From assembly GCA_031380225.1 (NCBI GenBank), contig JANNFX010000215.1:1-6197 (forward strand): a stretch of 6,197 bases of DNA. Reading direction: 5' to 3'. The notes beneath the pieces are model-generated. The model worked only from the letters and a program-made list of their open reading frames with translations. It was not told where the DNA came from and searched no databases. Both the position numbers and the translations under genes were made by a program. The stretch is from JANNFX01 sp031380225 (GTDB lineage: Bacteria > Pseudomonadota > Alphaproteobacteria > Rhizobiales > Hyphomicrobiaceae). Below, piece by piece: positions 1 through 5,887 of this stretch; position 1 is the first letter of the stretch, and each line of letters opens with the position of its first letter.

Positions 1-375
1 CATCCAAACAGCCCCCGGCATCGTCAAGTGCGGAGGGTCGCGCCACAAGGTGCCAGCCGGCAGATTGGGTGGCTTGGGCGCGCGCGGATAGACATCGATG
101 AAAGCCGATTTGCCATTAGCATAAAGTTTTTCCACATCGGCCGTTACGATAACCCTGGCGCCAGTCAGCGTCTTGGGCACCGGCTCGCGATAACGATCAG
201 GGCGAAAACCGTCAGGCTCGGCGACTTCAGTGTCGTGGGCTGTTGCGGCTGCGGCCGGCGGCTTGATCTCTGGTAACGCCGCGTCATCTGCTGCGACTGC
301 TGAGTTTCCAATCGCCATAGATATCAGCGAAGACAATGCTATCGCCGATACAATCAAGCGGCTCGTCGAGATCAT
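1..375 (-). CDS. PQQ-dependent catabolism-associated CXXCW motif protein (rhodanese-like), 3' end outside window
   Basis: The minus-strand frame stays open from ATG 375-373 to base 1, giving 125 codons with no stop, so the C-terminal part is missing. The N-terminus reads as a Sec signal peptide (Arg6, hydrophobic stretch, cleavage probably after AVA at residue 28). A low-complexity Pro/Ala linker follows, then the segment EPDGFRPDRYREPVPKTL, then a rhodanese-like strand with FIDVYPR, and PPHLTMPGAVWM at the cut. From memory this order matches the PQQ-associated CXXCW family, exported rhodanese-domain proteins found beside PQQ alcohol dehydrogenases. Their namesake CXXCW motif lies further downstream, so it cannot be checked here. 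A weak AGGG at 383-386 lies 7 nt before the ATG. The gene follows xoxJ after 120 bp with no terminator seen between them, so cotranscription is plausible. The molecular role is unknown; a periplasmic thiol or sulfane-sulfur function is an inference. Confidence 0.85.
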   Translation of the reverse strand, partial: MISTSRLIVSAIALSSLISMAIGNSAVAADDAALPEIKPPAAAATAHDTEVAEPDGFRPDRYREPVPKTLTGARVIVTADVEKLYANGKSAFIDVYPRAPKPPNLPAGTLWRDPPHLTMPGAVWM

Positions 376-398
376 GCTACTGCCCTGTTGTGACACCA

Positions 399-412
399 CC
401 GCAAGTTTGCGG
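399..412. repeat. Short inverted repeat before the CXXCW gene
   Basis: CCGCAA and TTGCGG are separated by 2 nt, which folds realistically as a 5-bp stem with a 4-nt loop. It lies 24 nt upstream of the CXXCW-gene ATG in the xoxJ-CXXCW gap. No T-run follows on either strand, so it is not an intrinsic terminator. It may be a leader hairpin, a small operator or chance. Confidence 0.3.
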
Positions 413-495
413 CTGTCCCCATCACATGAGACACTCGTCTAATCGGAGTATGGAACCTAGATCACCGTAGTTGACCGGTCAGTACAATGCAATCC

Positions 496-1356
496 TCAGC
501 TGCCGTTGGCGCGGGGGGCGGTGATCACTTTGTTGTCCTCGTCGATCAATGGCACGCCGTAGTCCATCAGGATTTTGTCGAAGTCGCCTTGGTGTTCCTT
601 GATCAGTTCGTTGAGCTGGCGCTTCCAGGTTGAATCACCGGCCCGCACGCCCATCGTCATGCGGTAGGTAATTTTGAGAGTGCCCTCTTCTTCTTCCAGC
701 AGCGGAACAACGGTCAGTTTGTCGGCATGCTGTTTAGCGATATAGCCGCCGAGCGGCCCCCAAACGGCGCCGACGTCAATGACGCCATTCAAGACGTCAT
801 CGATGATTTCTTTTTCTGGGTTGTCGTAGCGCCGATCAACCATCAACCGGTACGACTTGGCGTCCTGCATCAAACCATGCTTCGCGATCTGGTCGCCAAC
901 AGGGCCACCCTGGTTGGAAAGCTTCTTGCCCTTCAGTTTTGGATCGGCAATCGAGGTTACGCCATCAAGCCCTGCACCTTTTTTGTAAACAAGGATGTAG
1001 GTCGAGCGATAATAGGCATTTGTATTGAGTGTGGTTTCGTCAGCCTGGACTGTCTGCAAAATGACGTCACACTTCTTAGCCGAGAGCGTCCGGCGCGCGA
1101 GGCCCATGCCGAGCGGATACCAGGTGTATTCAACCGGAACCTTGAGTTCGGCCGCAATCACTTCGGCAATCTTGTTTTCGAAGCCCTCGCCCTTCTCATT
1201 CGAATAGGGCAGGTTCTCTGGTGATGAACATACGCGCAGCGCTTTGCGGTTGACCTGATCGGGCATGTTGGTGTCAGCCGCGATGGCGGCCGGCAGCAGC
1301 ACAGTGCCGGCAGTCGCGAATGCAACGATGGCAGCGAATGAATTCAAGGCTTTCAT
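496..1356 (-). CDS. xoxJ: XoxJ/MoxJ-type periplasmic accessory protein of methanol oxidation
   Basis: This 286-residue protein has the substrate-binding-protein fold of ABC transporters (SBP family 3), repurposed in methanol oxidation loci. In other methylotrophs XoxJ is thought to bind and help activate or mature XoxF in the periplasm; no transporter genes are seen here, which fits that role. A Sec signal peptide covers about residues 1-26 (cleavage near AIA-A). The mature protein opens with LRVCSSPENLPYSN (residues 40-53) and GFENKIAEVIA (58-68), then YTWYPLG (77-83) and CDVIL (96-100), all typical of the quinoprotein-dehydrogenase-associated branch. Cys43 and Cys96 could pair as a disulfide. 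The acidic EEEEG run at 221-225 is notable. The ATG at 1356-1354 is preceded by GAGG at 1365-1368, 8 nt away, which supports this start. Length fits the family. It lies downstream of xoxG, beyond a terminator. Confidence 0.92.
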   Translation of the reverse strand: MKALNSFAAIVAFATAGTVLLPAAIAADTNMPDQVNRKALRVCSSPENLPYSNEKGEGFENKIAEVIAAELKVPVEYTWYPLGMGLARRTLSAKKCDVILQTVQADETTLNTNAYYRSTYILVYKKGAGLDGVTSIADPKLKGKKLSNQGGPVGDQIAKHGLMQDAKSYRLMVDRRYDNPEKEIIDDVLNGVIDVGAVWGPLGGYIAKQHADKLTVVPLLEEEEGTLKITYRMTMGVRAGDSTWKRQLNELIKEHQGDFDKILMDYGVPLIDEDNKVITAPRANGS

Positions 1357-1420
1357 GCGATTAACCTCAACAGGGGGAACGCGAGCAGTGAGAGCGCAGC
1401 GGTGCAGGTACGCATCCTCG

Positions 1421-1468
1421 AAAAAAAGCCCGGGCGACCAGCTGCGTGCAGCTAATTCACCCGGGCTT
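1421..1468 (-). terminator. Intrinsic terminator after xoxG
   Basis: On the minus strand, AAGCCCGGG (1468-1460) pairs perfectly with CCCGGGCTT (1434-1426), and the complement of seven A's (1427-1421) gives the U-run. Between the arms a second small hairpin, AGCTG/CAGCT (1440-1444 with 1449-1453), makes a stacked two-stem structure. It starts about 11 nt after the xoxG TAA and stops 65 nt short of the xoxJ start. It is oriented to end transcription of xoxG, so xoxJ must depend on readthrough or on a promoter of its own. No clear promoter is visible in the 65 nt between this element and xoxJ. Confidence 0.9.
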
Positions 1469-1479
1469 CCATTTCAGTT

Positions 1480-2163
1480 TTAGCCTTTTGTCGCTGGCGT
1501 CATTGACGCGAAGCAGTCGTCTTCGAACTTCTTTGCCGCATCTGACTTCGCTTCTCGCTTTTCAGGACGGCCGAAAGGAACGACGTCGTCGGCGCGTGCC
1601 TTGATGTAGGCGTAGAGATCGTCGATGAAACAGGCCACGTTCGGGTTATCGCCAAGTGCTGGCATGATGAACTTTGTGCCACCAGCGTCGCGAACCCGGC
1701 CGCTCATCACGGTTGTGACGAACGTTGTGTAATCCATTGTCTGCAGGCTTTCGCGCAACGCTGGCGCAAAAGTCGAACCATCGCCGCCGGGGCCATGGCA
1801 GACGTGGCATTCCGAGTGATACCGCTTGTAACCTGAGTAGGTATACCAATCGACGGTGCCATCCTCGGCGACGTTGTACGTCATTGTACCATCGGGCAGC
1901 AGATATTTGCCGTCTTCGCCCTTTTTACCGCCACCCTTTATGCCGGGAGCTGCAGCTGCTGCAGCTCGCTTCTCAGCAGAATGCTTTGCAGCCTCAGGAT
2001 CTAGGGCAGGCGCTGCGGCAGGAGCCGGGGCGGCTGCGGGAGCAGCAGCCGGTGCGGGCGCAGCAGCTGGTGCCGGAGCGTCTTCAGCCGACGCGACAGG
2101 CGTCAAGCCGATCATGCAACCGAGGGCGGTTGCTGCGAACATCGCAATTCTAATGGTCTTCAC
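1480..2163 (-). CDS. xoxG: XoxG-type c-type cytochrome, electron acceptor of XoxF
   Basis: This 227-residue periplasmic cytochrome c is expected to take electrons from PQQ in XoxF and pass them to the respiratory chain. A Sec signal peptide covers residues 1-26 (cleavage after ASA). Residues 29-54 are almost purely Ala and Pro, followed by a charged/Ala/Gly segment to about 82. The haem site is CHVCH (Cys119, Cys122, His123), and Met167 in FIMPALGDN is the likely second axial ligand. Besides the haem pair, the mature protein has Cys178 and Cys217, which fits the four-cysteine methanol-metabolism cytochrome family. The start codon is GTG (2163-2161), preceded by AGGGGA at 2174-2169; the next in-frame ATG (residue 8) would remove the basic end of the signal peptide. 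It sits between xoxF and xoxJ, with terminators on both sides. Confidence 0.93.
   Translation of the reverse strand: MKTIRIAMFAATALGCMIGLTPVASAEDAPAPAAAPAPAAAPAAAPAPAAAPALDPEAAKHSAEKRAAAAAAPGIKGGGKKGEDGKYLLPDGTMTYNVAEDGTVDWYTYSGYKRYHSECHVCHGPGGDGSTFAPALRESLQTMDYTTFVTTVMSGRVRDAGGTKFIMPALGDNPNVACFIDDLYAYIKARADDVVPFGRPEKREAKSDAAKKFEDDCFASMTPATKG
2002..2079 (-). repeat. Ala/Pro low-complexity repeat inside xoxG
   Basis: This stretch encodes residues 29-54 of XoxG as iterated A-P-A and A-A-P units, built from GC-rich near-repeats of GCx and CCx codons. It lies directly after the predicted signal-peptide cleavage site, so it would form a flexible, extended N-terminal tether on the mature cytochrome. 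Such tracts change length easily by slippage. Confidence 0.8.
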
Positions 2164-2168
2164 GCGTT

Positions 2169-2174
2169 TCCCCT
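2169..2174 (-). promoter_or_regulatory. Ribosome binding site fixing the GTG start of xoxG
   Basis: AGGGGA on the minus strand lies 5 nt upstream of the GTG at 2163-2161. It decides the unusual GTG start, because no comparable site stands before the downstream ATG at residue 8. Confidence 0.65.
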
Positions 2175-2255
2175 GTGTTGGCCGTCAGCCGAGGTTTGGT
2201 TTTGTTCGTCGTTGGTCAGTCTTACTGCTGCTTAGCGCCGGTTCGATCCAGCATG

Positions 2256-2284
2256 ACTATATTCTCTATACCGAGACCTGCCCA
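2256..2284 (-). promoter_or_regulatory. Candidate sigma70-like promoter for xoxG
   Basis: On the minus strand TGGGCA (2284-2279) and TATAGT (2261-2256) are separated by 17 bp. The -10 matches the consensus at 5 of 6 positions and the -35 at 4 of 6. It lies between the xoxF terminator and xoxG and would give a leader of roughly 85 nt. Two CAGTCA direct repeats exactly 11 bp apart (2294-2299 and 2305-2310) lie just upstream of the -35, where an activator could bind. This would explain how xoxG is expressed despite the terminator. It is a motif match only. Confidence 0.4.
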
Positions 2285-2346
2285 GTTAACTTCCAGTCAC
2301 CTCGCAGTCAATGCGACCGGACGCACGCAACATCTAGGATCATCTC

Positions 2347-2383
2347 AAAAAAAAAGACCGGCGCAGGTTGCCCCGCGCCGGTC
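2347..2383 (-). terminator. Intrinsic terminator after xoxF
   Basis: On the minus strand GACCGGCGC (2383-2375) pairs perfectly with GCGCCGGTC (2364-2356) around a 10-nt loop, and nine U's follow (complement of A's 2355-2347). It begins 22 nt after the xoxF TAA (2408-2406). It is one-directional, since the plus-strand side has no T-run. It separates xoxF from xoxG, probably giving an abundant monocistronic xoxF transcript. Confidence 0.93.
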
Positions 2384-2405
2384 CCTAAATGTAACCCGTC
2401 GCCTA

Positions 2406-4229
2406 TTATGGCAGCGCGTACATGGTGAGCGTGCCACCGAGCGTGGTGTACGAGTTCAGACCGGCATAGTTACCGACTGCGCCCAAACCATCCGTCGGCT
2501 TTTCAAGGCCAGCAGCGAGACCGATGCCTGCCCAGCCGCCAACGCCCGAGAACAAGCCGAGATACTGCTTGCCCTTGTGCGTGTAGGTGAACACGTTACC
2601 GATCGAGCCAGACGGCAGGCGGTGCTTGAACAGCTCCTTGCCATCTTTCTGGTCGCGGCACTTGAAGTAGCCTTCAAGAGTGCCGTGGCAAGCGATGCCG
2701 CCTGCGGTTGTCAGAACGCCTGACCATACCGAGAAGGGCTCGTCTTGCTGCCAAACGATCTTACCAGCCTTATAATCATAGGCGGTGAAGTGGCCCGTGT
2801 TGTTCTCACCCTTCGGCGGGAACATCGAGAGCACTGCGCCAACGTACGGCTGGCCTGGGGTGTACGAAACCTTCTGTGGTTCGTAGTCCATGCAGACGTT
2901 GTTGACCGGCACGTAGAACATGTCTGTCAACGGCGAGTATGCAACTGGCTGCTGATCCTTGAAACCAAGGGCGGCAGGGCAGATGTCTGTCGAGTTGACG
3001 TCTGTACCGTTGAGGAAGGTGGACTTAGCAGCGACGACATACGGACGTCCGTAGTTCGCCTTAGACTTGTCCATTTCAACGCCGGTCGACCAGTTCAGGT
3101 CGTCGTCGTAGGGCTTAGCAACGAGCAATTCGCCCGAAGCGCGGTCCATCGTGTAAGCAAAGCCGTTACGGTCAAAGTGGACCAAAACGTTGTGCTTCTT
3201 GCCACCGACTTCAGCACCGTCAACCAGTGTCATTTCGTTGATGCCGTCGTAGTCCCACTCATCGAACGGGGTCATCTGGTAAGCCCATGCAGCAACGCCC
3301 GTATCCGGGTTACGTGCGAACATGGTCATCGACCACTTCTGGTCGATCTGCTTGCCATCTGGGCCAGCGCGCTGAACTGGGTTCCAGGTCGAAGGATTGC
3401 CCGAACCGTAGTAGTACAGGTTCAATTCTGGATCCCAAGCCGAGTAGCCCCAAACCGAGCCGCCGCCGACTTTCCACTGGTCGCCAGTCCACGTCTTGAG
3501 AGACGAGTCTTTGCCAACCGGTTTGCCGAGCGACATGGTCTTTTCCGGATCCATCAGGATGTCTTCATCCGGACCCATCGAGTAAGCACGCCATACTTTC
3601 TTACCATCGGCAAGGCTGTAAGCGGTAACCGAGCAACGAACGCCGAATTCAGCGCCCGAGATGCCCATGATGATCTTGTCTTTGATCGCCATCAAGCTGC
3701 CGGTGTAGGTTTCGCCACGCTTCGGATCGCCGTTTACGACTTTCCACTTTTCTTTGCCGTCAGCAGCGTTGAGAGCGACGAGCGACGTATCGGCCTGGCC
3801 GAACAGAAGCGTGTCACCAACGAGGACAGTACCGCCACGGTTAACCGTGTCGCAGCACATGACGGGGATCACAGACGGGTCCTGCTTGGGCTTGTAGACC
3901 CAGAGGATCTTCTGCTCATTGTCGAGATCGAGAGCATAGATGTTGTTCGGGAACGCCGTGTGGAGGTACATGCGGTTTCCGATGACGATCGGCGAGCCTT
4001 CGTGGCCGCGCAGAACGCCAGTCGAGAACTGCCAAGCAACCTTCAAGGTGTTGACGTTCTTCGTATTGATTTGGTCAAGCTTTGAATAACGCTGACCATT
4101 GTAGTTACCCGACTGCATAGCCCAGTTGTTGGGATCAGCAGAGTTCTTCGTTTGGTCTGCGTTCGCCCAAGCGGTCGAAGTCAGAGCCACCGAAGCGAGC
4201 AAGCCACAGGCGAGTGCACTTTTGCGCAT
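2406..4229 (-). CDS. xoxF: Lanthanide-dependent PQQ methanol dehydrogenase XoxF (XoxF5-like)
   Basis: This 607-residue periplasmic quinoprotein oxidises methanol to formaldehyde (or further to formate) using PQQ and a lanthanide. A Sec signal peptide covers residues 1-22 (cleavage after AWA). The rest is the eight-bladed propeller, close to full family length. Visible active-site features are the vicinal Cys125-Cys126 in PVMCCDTVNRG; Glu195 in GAEFGV and Asn278 in GSGNPS as metal ligands; Asp326 in DEWDYDGINE as catalytic base; Arg354 in HFDRNGF; and Asp328 two residues after the catalytic Asp. Calcium enzymes of the MxaF type carry Ala at that last position, so Asp328 points to lanthanide use. 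The C-terminal GVGGWAGIGLAAGL block resembles XoxF5 proteins known to me. Cys514 and Cys524 are an extra nearby pair. The ATG is preceded by GAGGAGGA (4243-4236), 6 nt away, a very strong site. No mxaF or mxaI is present. Clade assignment is from memory. Confidence 0.97.
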   Translation of the reverse strand: MRKSALACGLLASVALTSTAWANADQTKNSADPNNWAMQSGNYNGQRYSKLDQINTKNVNTLKVAWQFSTGVLRGHEGSPIVIGNRMYLHTAFPNNIYALDLDNEQKILWVYKPKQDPSVIPVMCCDTVNRGGTVLVGDTLLFGQADTSLVALNAADGKEKWKVVNGDPKRGETYTGSLMAIKDKIIMGISGAEFGVRCSVTAYSLADGKKVWRAYSMGPDEDILMDPEKTMSLGKPVGKDSSLKTWTGDQWKVGGGSVWGYSAWDPELNLYYYGSGNPSTWNPVQRAGPDGKQIDQKWSMTMFARNPDTGVAAWAYQMTPFDEWDYDGINEMTLVDGAEVGGKKHNVLVHFDRNGFAYTMDRASGELLVAKPYDDDLNWSTGVEMDKSKANYGRPYVVAAKSTFLNGTDVNSTDICPAALGFKDQQPVAYSPLTDMFYVPVNNVCMDYEPQKVSYTPGQPYVGAVLSMFPPKGENNTGHFTAYDYKAGKIVWQQDEPFSVWSGVLTTAGGIACHGTLEGYFKCRDQKDGKELFKHRLPSGSIGNVFTYTHKGKQYLGLFSGVGGWAGIGLAAGLEKPTDGLGAVGNYAGLNSYTTLGGTLTMYALP

Positions 4230-4303
4230 CGCGCTTCCTCCTCAGAGATTTATGCCACGCTTATTGCCGTGAAATAGGTTTGTCTCGAACTGACCTTTTT
4301 GCC

Positions 4304-4315
4304 GGGGTTAACCCC
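4304..4315. promoter_or_regulatory. Perfect 12-bp palindrome upstream of xoxF
   Basis: GGGGTTAACCCC is a perfect palindrome with no spacer, 75 bp upstream of the xoxF ATG. On the minus strand its GTTAAC core lies 17 bp after a TTGAAA (4335-4330), so it could overlap a weak -10. A spacerless palindrome suits a dimeric repressor or activator better than an RNA hairpin. Confidence 0.4.
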
Positions 4316-4339
4316 TTGTTTTGGCCTATTTTCAAGTGA

Positions 4340-4362
4340 GAAATGCCGCACTGAGGCATTTC
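4340..4362. promoter_or_regulatory. 8-bp inverted repeat upstream of xoxF
   Basis: GAAATGCC (4340-4347) and GGCATTTC (4355-4362) are perfect inverted repeats around a 7-nt spacer. No T-run follows on either strand, so it is not a terminator. It could be a dimeric operator, or a leader hairpin if xoxF transcription starts further upstream. Confidence 0.45.
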
Positions 4363-4401
4363 GCGACCCATCGCCACCGCGGCCGCATGTAGACACTTTC
4401 T

Positions 4402-4434
4402 CGTGAGGCTAGCAAGTCAATCCGTGAGGTCAAT
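4402..4434 (-). promoter_or_regulatory. Direct-repeat cluster (CCTCACG and ATTGAC) upstream of xoxF
   Basis: Read on the minus strand, CCTCACG occurs at 4429-4423 and again at 4408-4402, a 21-bp offset close to two helical turns. ATTGAC occurs at 4434-4429 and 4421-4416, a 13-bp offset. Repeats in register with the helix are typical of response-regulator activator sites. The regulator cannot be named. Confidence 0.4.
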
Positions 4435-4565
4435 TTTCTTGCAACACTAATGGGTCAGTTGAGTTGACGTTATTTTTGTCGCAAATTCAGCATGATCGTC
4501 GCCTAGCGCCATTATTGTGCAGCGCACGATAAGTTTTTGACAATATTCGTTCGCCCTTTGGTTGA

Positions 4566-4593
4566 TTGACCTCTATAGAAAAATGTGGATAAT
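4566..4593 (+). promoter_or_regulatory. Sigma70-like promoter for the metallohydrolase-SoxYZ operon
   Basis: TTGACC (4566-4571) and GATAAT (4588-4593) are separated by 16 bp, each matching the consensus at 5 of 6 positions. Transcription would start near 4600, leaving a leader of about 220 nt before the ATG at 4820. That leader would contain the 4689-4714 dyad. Confidence 0.5.
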
Positions 4594-4688
4594 GCGCGCG
4601 CTCTAATTCTAAAATATTTGCCTTTGACCGGGATGAGGCCGTTAGCATTCTCGCTTTTAACATTCTACTTTATTGAGCATAAGCTATT

Positions 4689-4714
4689 TGTGATCGTTGT
4701 TACAGACGATCACA
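4689..4714. promoter_or_regulatory. 9-bp perfect dyad upstream of the metallohydrolase gene
   Basis: TGTGATCGT (4689-4697) and ACGATCACA (4706-4714) are perfect inverted repeats around an 8-nt spacer, with half-site centres 17 bp apart. It lies about 105 bp before the ATG at 4820. No T-run follows, so it is not a terminator. It is either an operator or a stable leader hairpin. The spacing between TGTGA and TCACA is 16 bp rather than 6, so it is not a CRP/FNR-type site. Confidence 0.5.
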
Positions 4715-4819
4715 CTCAAACTGCATACGGCGTGAACGTGTCGCTGAATGTATGCTAGAATTGCTCCAATCAGCTCGTGACAAATATCCCGCAGCGAGTG
4801 TCAAAGATCGAGAGACTTT

Positions 4820-5821
4820 ATGGTTCGCCAGTCTCCAACTGGAAGTCCTAATGCGGACGTCGAGGCGCCGATAGCGCAGCCGCTCGACAGGCGAACATTT
4901 GTAAGGCTTGCAGCCGCTTTGTCAGCGTTGTCTGTGTTCCGGCCCACTGCAGTCCAAGCCGTTGCCTCGCCATTCGTCGCCGAGATCGCTCCTGGCGTAT
5001 TCGTGCACCAGGGCATTCACGCGCTGTTTGACCCTCAGAACCAAGGCAATATTTCGAATGCCGGGTTTGTCATCGGTAACGATGCAGTCGCGGTCATCGA
5101 CACCGGCGGCAGTGCGATAGTGGGCGCTGAATTGAAGGCTGCAATCCGCTCAGTCACTGAACGGCCAATCCGCTACGTCATCAACACGCACATGCATCCC
5201 GACCACATCTTCGGGAATGCACCCTTTACTGCTGACAATCCGGCATTCGTTGCCCATCATAAAATGGAGCGCGGACTGCTTGCACGGCAAGACCGTTACA
5301 TGTCTCGCAACAAAGACTTACTCGGCGACGCGGCGTTCGAAGGTATAAAAATAATTCTACCGACACAGGGCATTGCAGCGAAAACCACGCTCGATCTTGG
5401 CGGCCGGACCTTAGAACTCGACCCGCAGAAGATAGCCCATACCGATAACGATCTCACGGTGCGCGATACGCAAACCGGCACTGTGTTCCTCGGCGATCTT
5501 TTGTTTTCGGGCCACGTGCCAACGATTGACGGCTCAATCCGCGGATGGCTTTCGGTCCTTGACGATCTTGCCCAGCAACCAGCAAACCGGATTGTCCCTG
5601 GCCACGGTCCAGCCTCTATGGGCTGGCCCGACGCGGCCGTGCCACTTAACCACTACTTGAACCAACTTGCCTCCGACGTCCGTATATTGATCAAAGACGG
5701 CAAGACGATCAGCGATGCCATGGCCACAGCCGGCCAGTCGGAAAAGAGTGCGTGGGAGTTATTCGACGACTATAATGCCCGCAATGCTTCCGCAGCATTT
5801 GCCGAATTAGAATGGGAATGA
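4820..5821 (+). CDS. Quinoprotein relay system zinc metallohydrolase (SoxH-like MBL fold), Tat-exported
   Basis: This 333-residue metallo-beta-lactamase-fold protein is predicted to act in the periplasm. The N-terminus has a 23-residue extension and then DRRTFVRL (23-30), a twin-arginine motif, a hydrophobic segment, and a likely cleavage after VQA (47). The zinc site is visible in full: HMHPDH (His124, His126, Asp128, His129), His207 in AHTDNDL, Asp226 in FLGDLLF and His262 in PGHG. The overall pattern matches SoxH-related proteins encoded next to PQQ dehydrogenases ('quinoprotein relay system zinc metallohydrolase' 1 or 2; I lean to 2 but cannot decide). The substrate is unknown. The ATG at 4820 has only a weak GAGAGA (4810-4815), but no other in-frame start precedes the twin-arginine motif. 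The SoxYZ-like gene starts 66 bp downstream, so the two are probably cotranscribed. Confidence 0.88.
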   Translation: MVRQSPTGSPNADVEAPIAQPLDRRTFVRLAAALSALSVFRPTAVQAVASPFVAEIAPGVFVHQGIHALFDPQNQGNISNAGFVIGNDAVAVIDTGGSAIVGAELKAAIRSVTERPIRYVINTHMHPDHIFGNAPFTADNPAFVAHHKMERGLLARQDRYMSRNKDLLGDAAFEGIKIILPTQGIAAKTTLDLGGRTLELDPQKIAHTDNDLTVRDTQTGTVFLGDLLFSGHVPTIDGSIRGWLSVLDDLAQQPANRIVPGHGPASMGWPDAAVPLNHYLNQLASDVRILIKDGKTISDAMATAGQSEKSAWELFDDYNARNASAAFAELEWE

Positions 5822-5887
5822 GTTGAGTGAAGACGGCGCCGCACACGTGCTGACGGCAACAGACGATAGACATGACGGAGGACAACA

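Larger units (their letters stand above)
4230..4819. other. Divergent intergenic control region between xoxF and the relay genes
   Basis: This 590-bp non-coding stretch is more AT-rich than the flanking genes and has no convincing coding potential. It separates the divergent xoxF and metallohydrolase start codons. It holds, left to right, the xoxF ribosome site, a 12-bp palindrome, an 8-bp inverted repeat, a CCTCACG/ATTGAC direct-repeat cluster, a plus-strand promoter, and a 9-bp dyad close to the metallohydrolase gene. Each is listed separately. I see no good sigma70 promoter for xoxF, which suggests an activator-dependent or alternative promoter. Confidence 0.7.

Noticed and set aside
28..442. 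Plus-strand open frames at the left end
   Set aside because: They are antisense to the CXXCW gene, which has a signal peptide and family match on the minus strand.
727..1224. 165-codon plus-strand open frame
   Set aside because: It is antisense to xoxJ, with no ribosome site and no recognisable family.
1725..2428. Overlapping plus-strand open frames across xoxG and the xoxF-xoxG gap
   Set aside because: They arise from the Ala/Pro repeat and antisense codons. They run through the terminator and xoxF end without any coding signature.
2745..4085. 446-codon plus-strand open frame
   Set aside because: It lies wholly antisense to xoxF, whose identity is certain. Its translation is rich in Val, Arg and His with no domain logic, as expected of a shadow frame in GC-rich coding DNA.
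4200..4229. Possible lipobox (LACG) at residues 6-9 of XoxF
   Set aside because: It is too close to the N-terminus to follow a hydrophobic signal core, and a normal Sec cleavage site follows at residue 22.
2406..4229. Calcium-type methanol dehydrogenase MxaF
   Set aside because: Asp328 follows the catalytic Asp326 by two residues (DYD), where MxaF has Ala, and no mxaI-like small subunit is nearby.
4689..4714. CRP/FNR-type operator
   Set aside because: The TGTGA and TCACA halves are 16 bp apart instead of 6.
4723..4755. GCATAC and GTATGC inverted repeat with a 21-nt spacer
   Set aside because: Six-base arms with a long spacer are expected by chance in several hundred bases.
4752..4874. 40-codon plus-strand open frame overlapping the metallohydrolase start
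   Set aside because: It has no Shine-Dalgarno, ends in a Arg-rich tail out of frame with the real gene, and shows no recognisable sequence. A leader peptide cannot be excluded, but nothing supports one.
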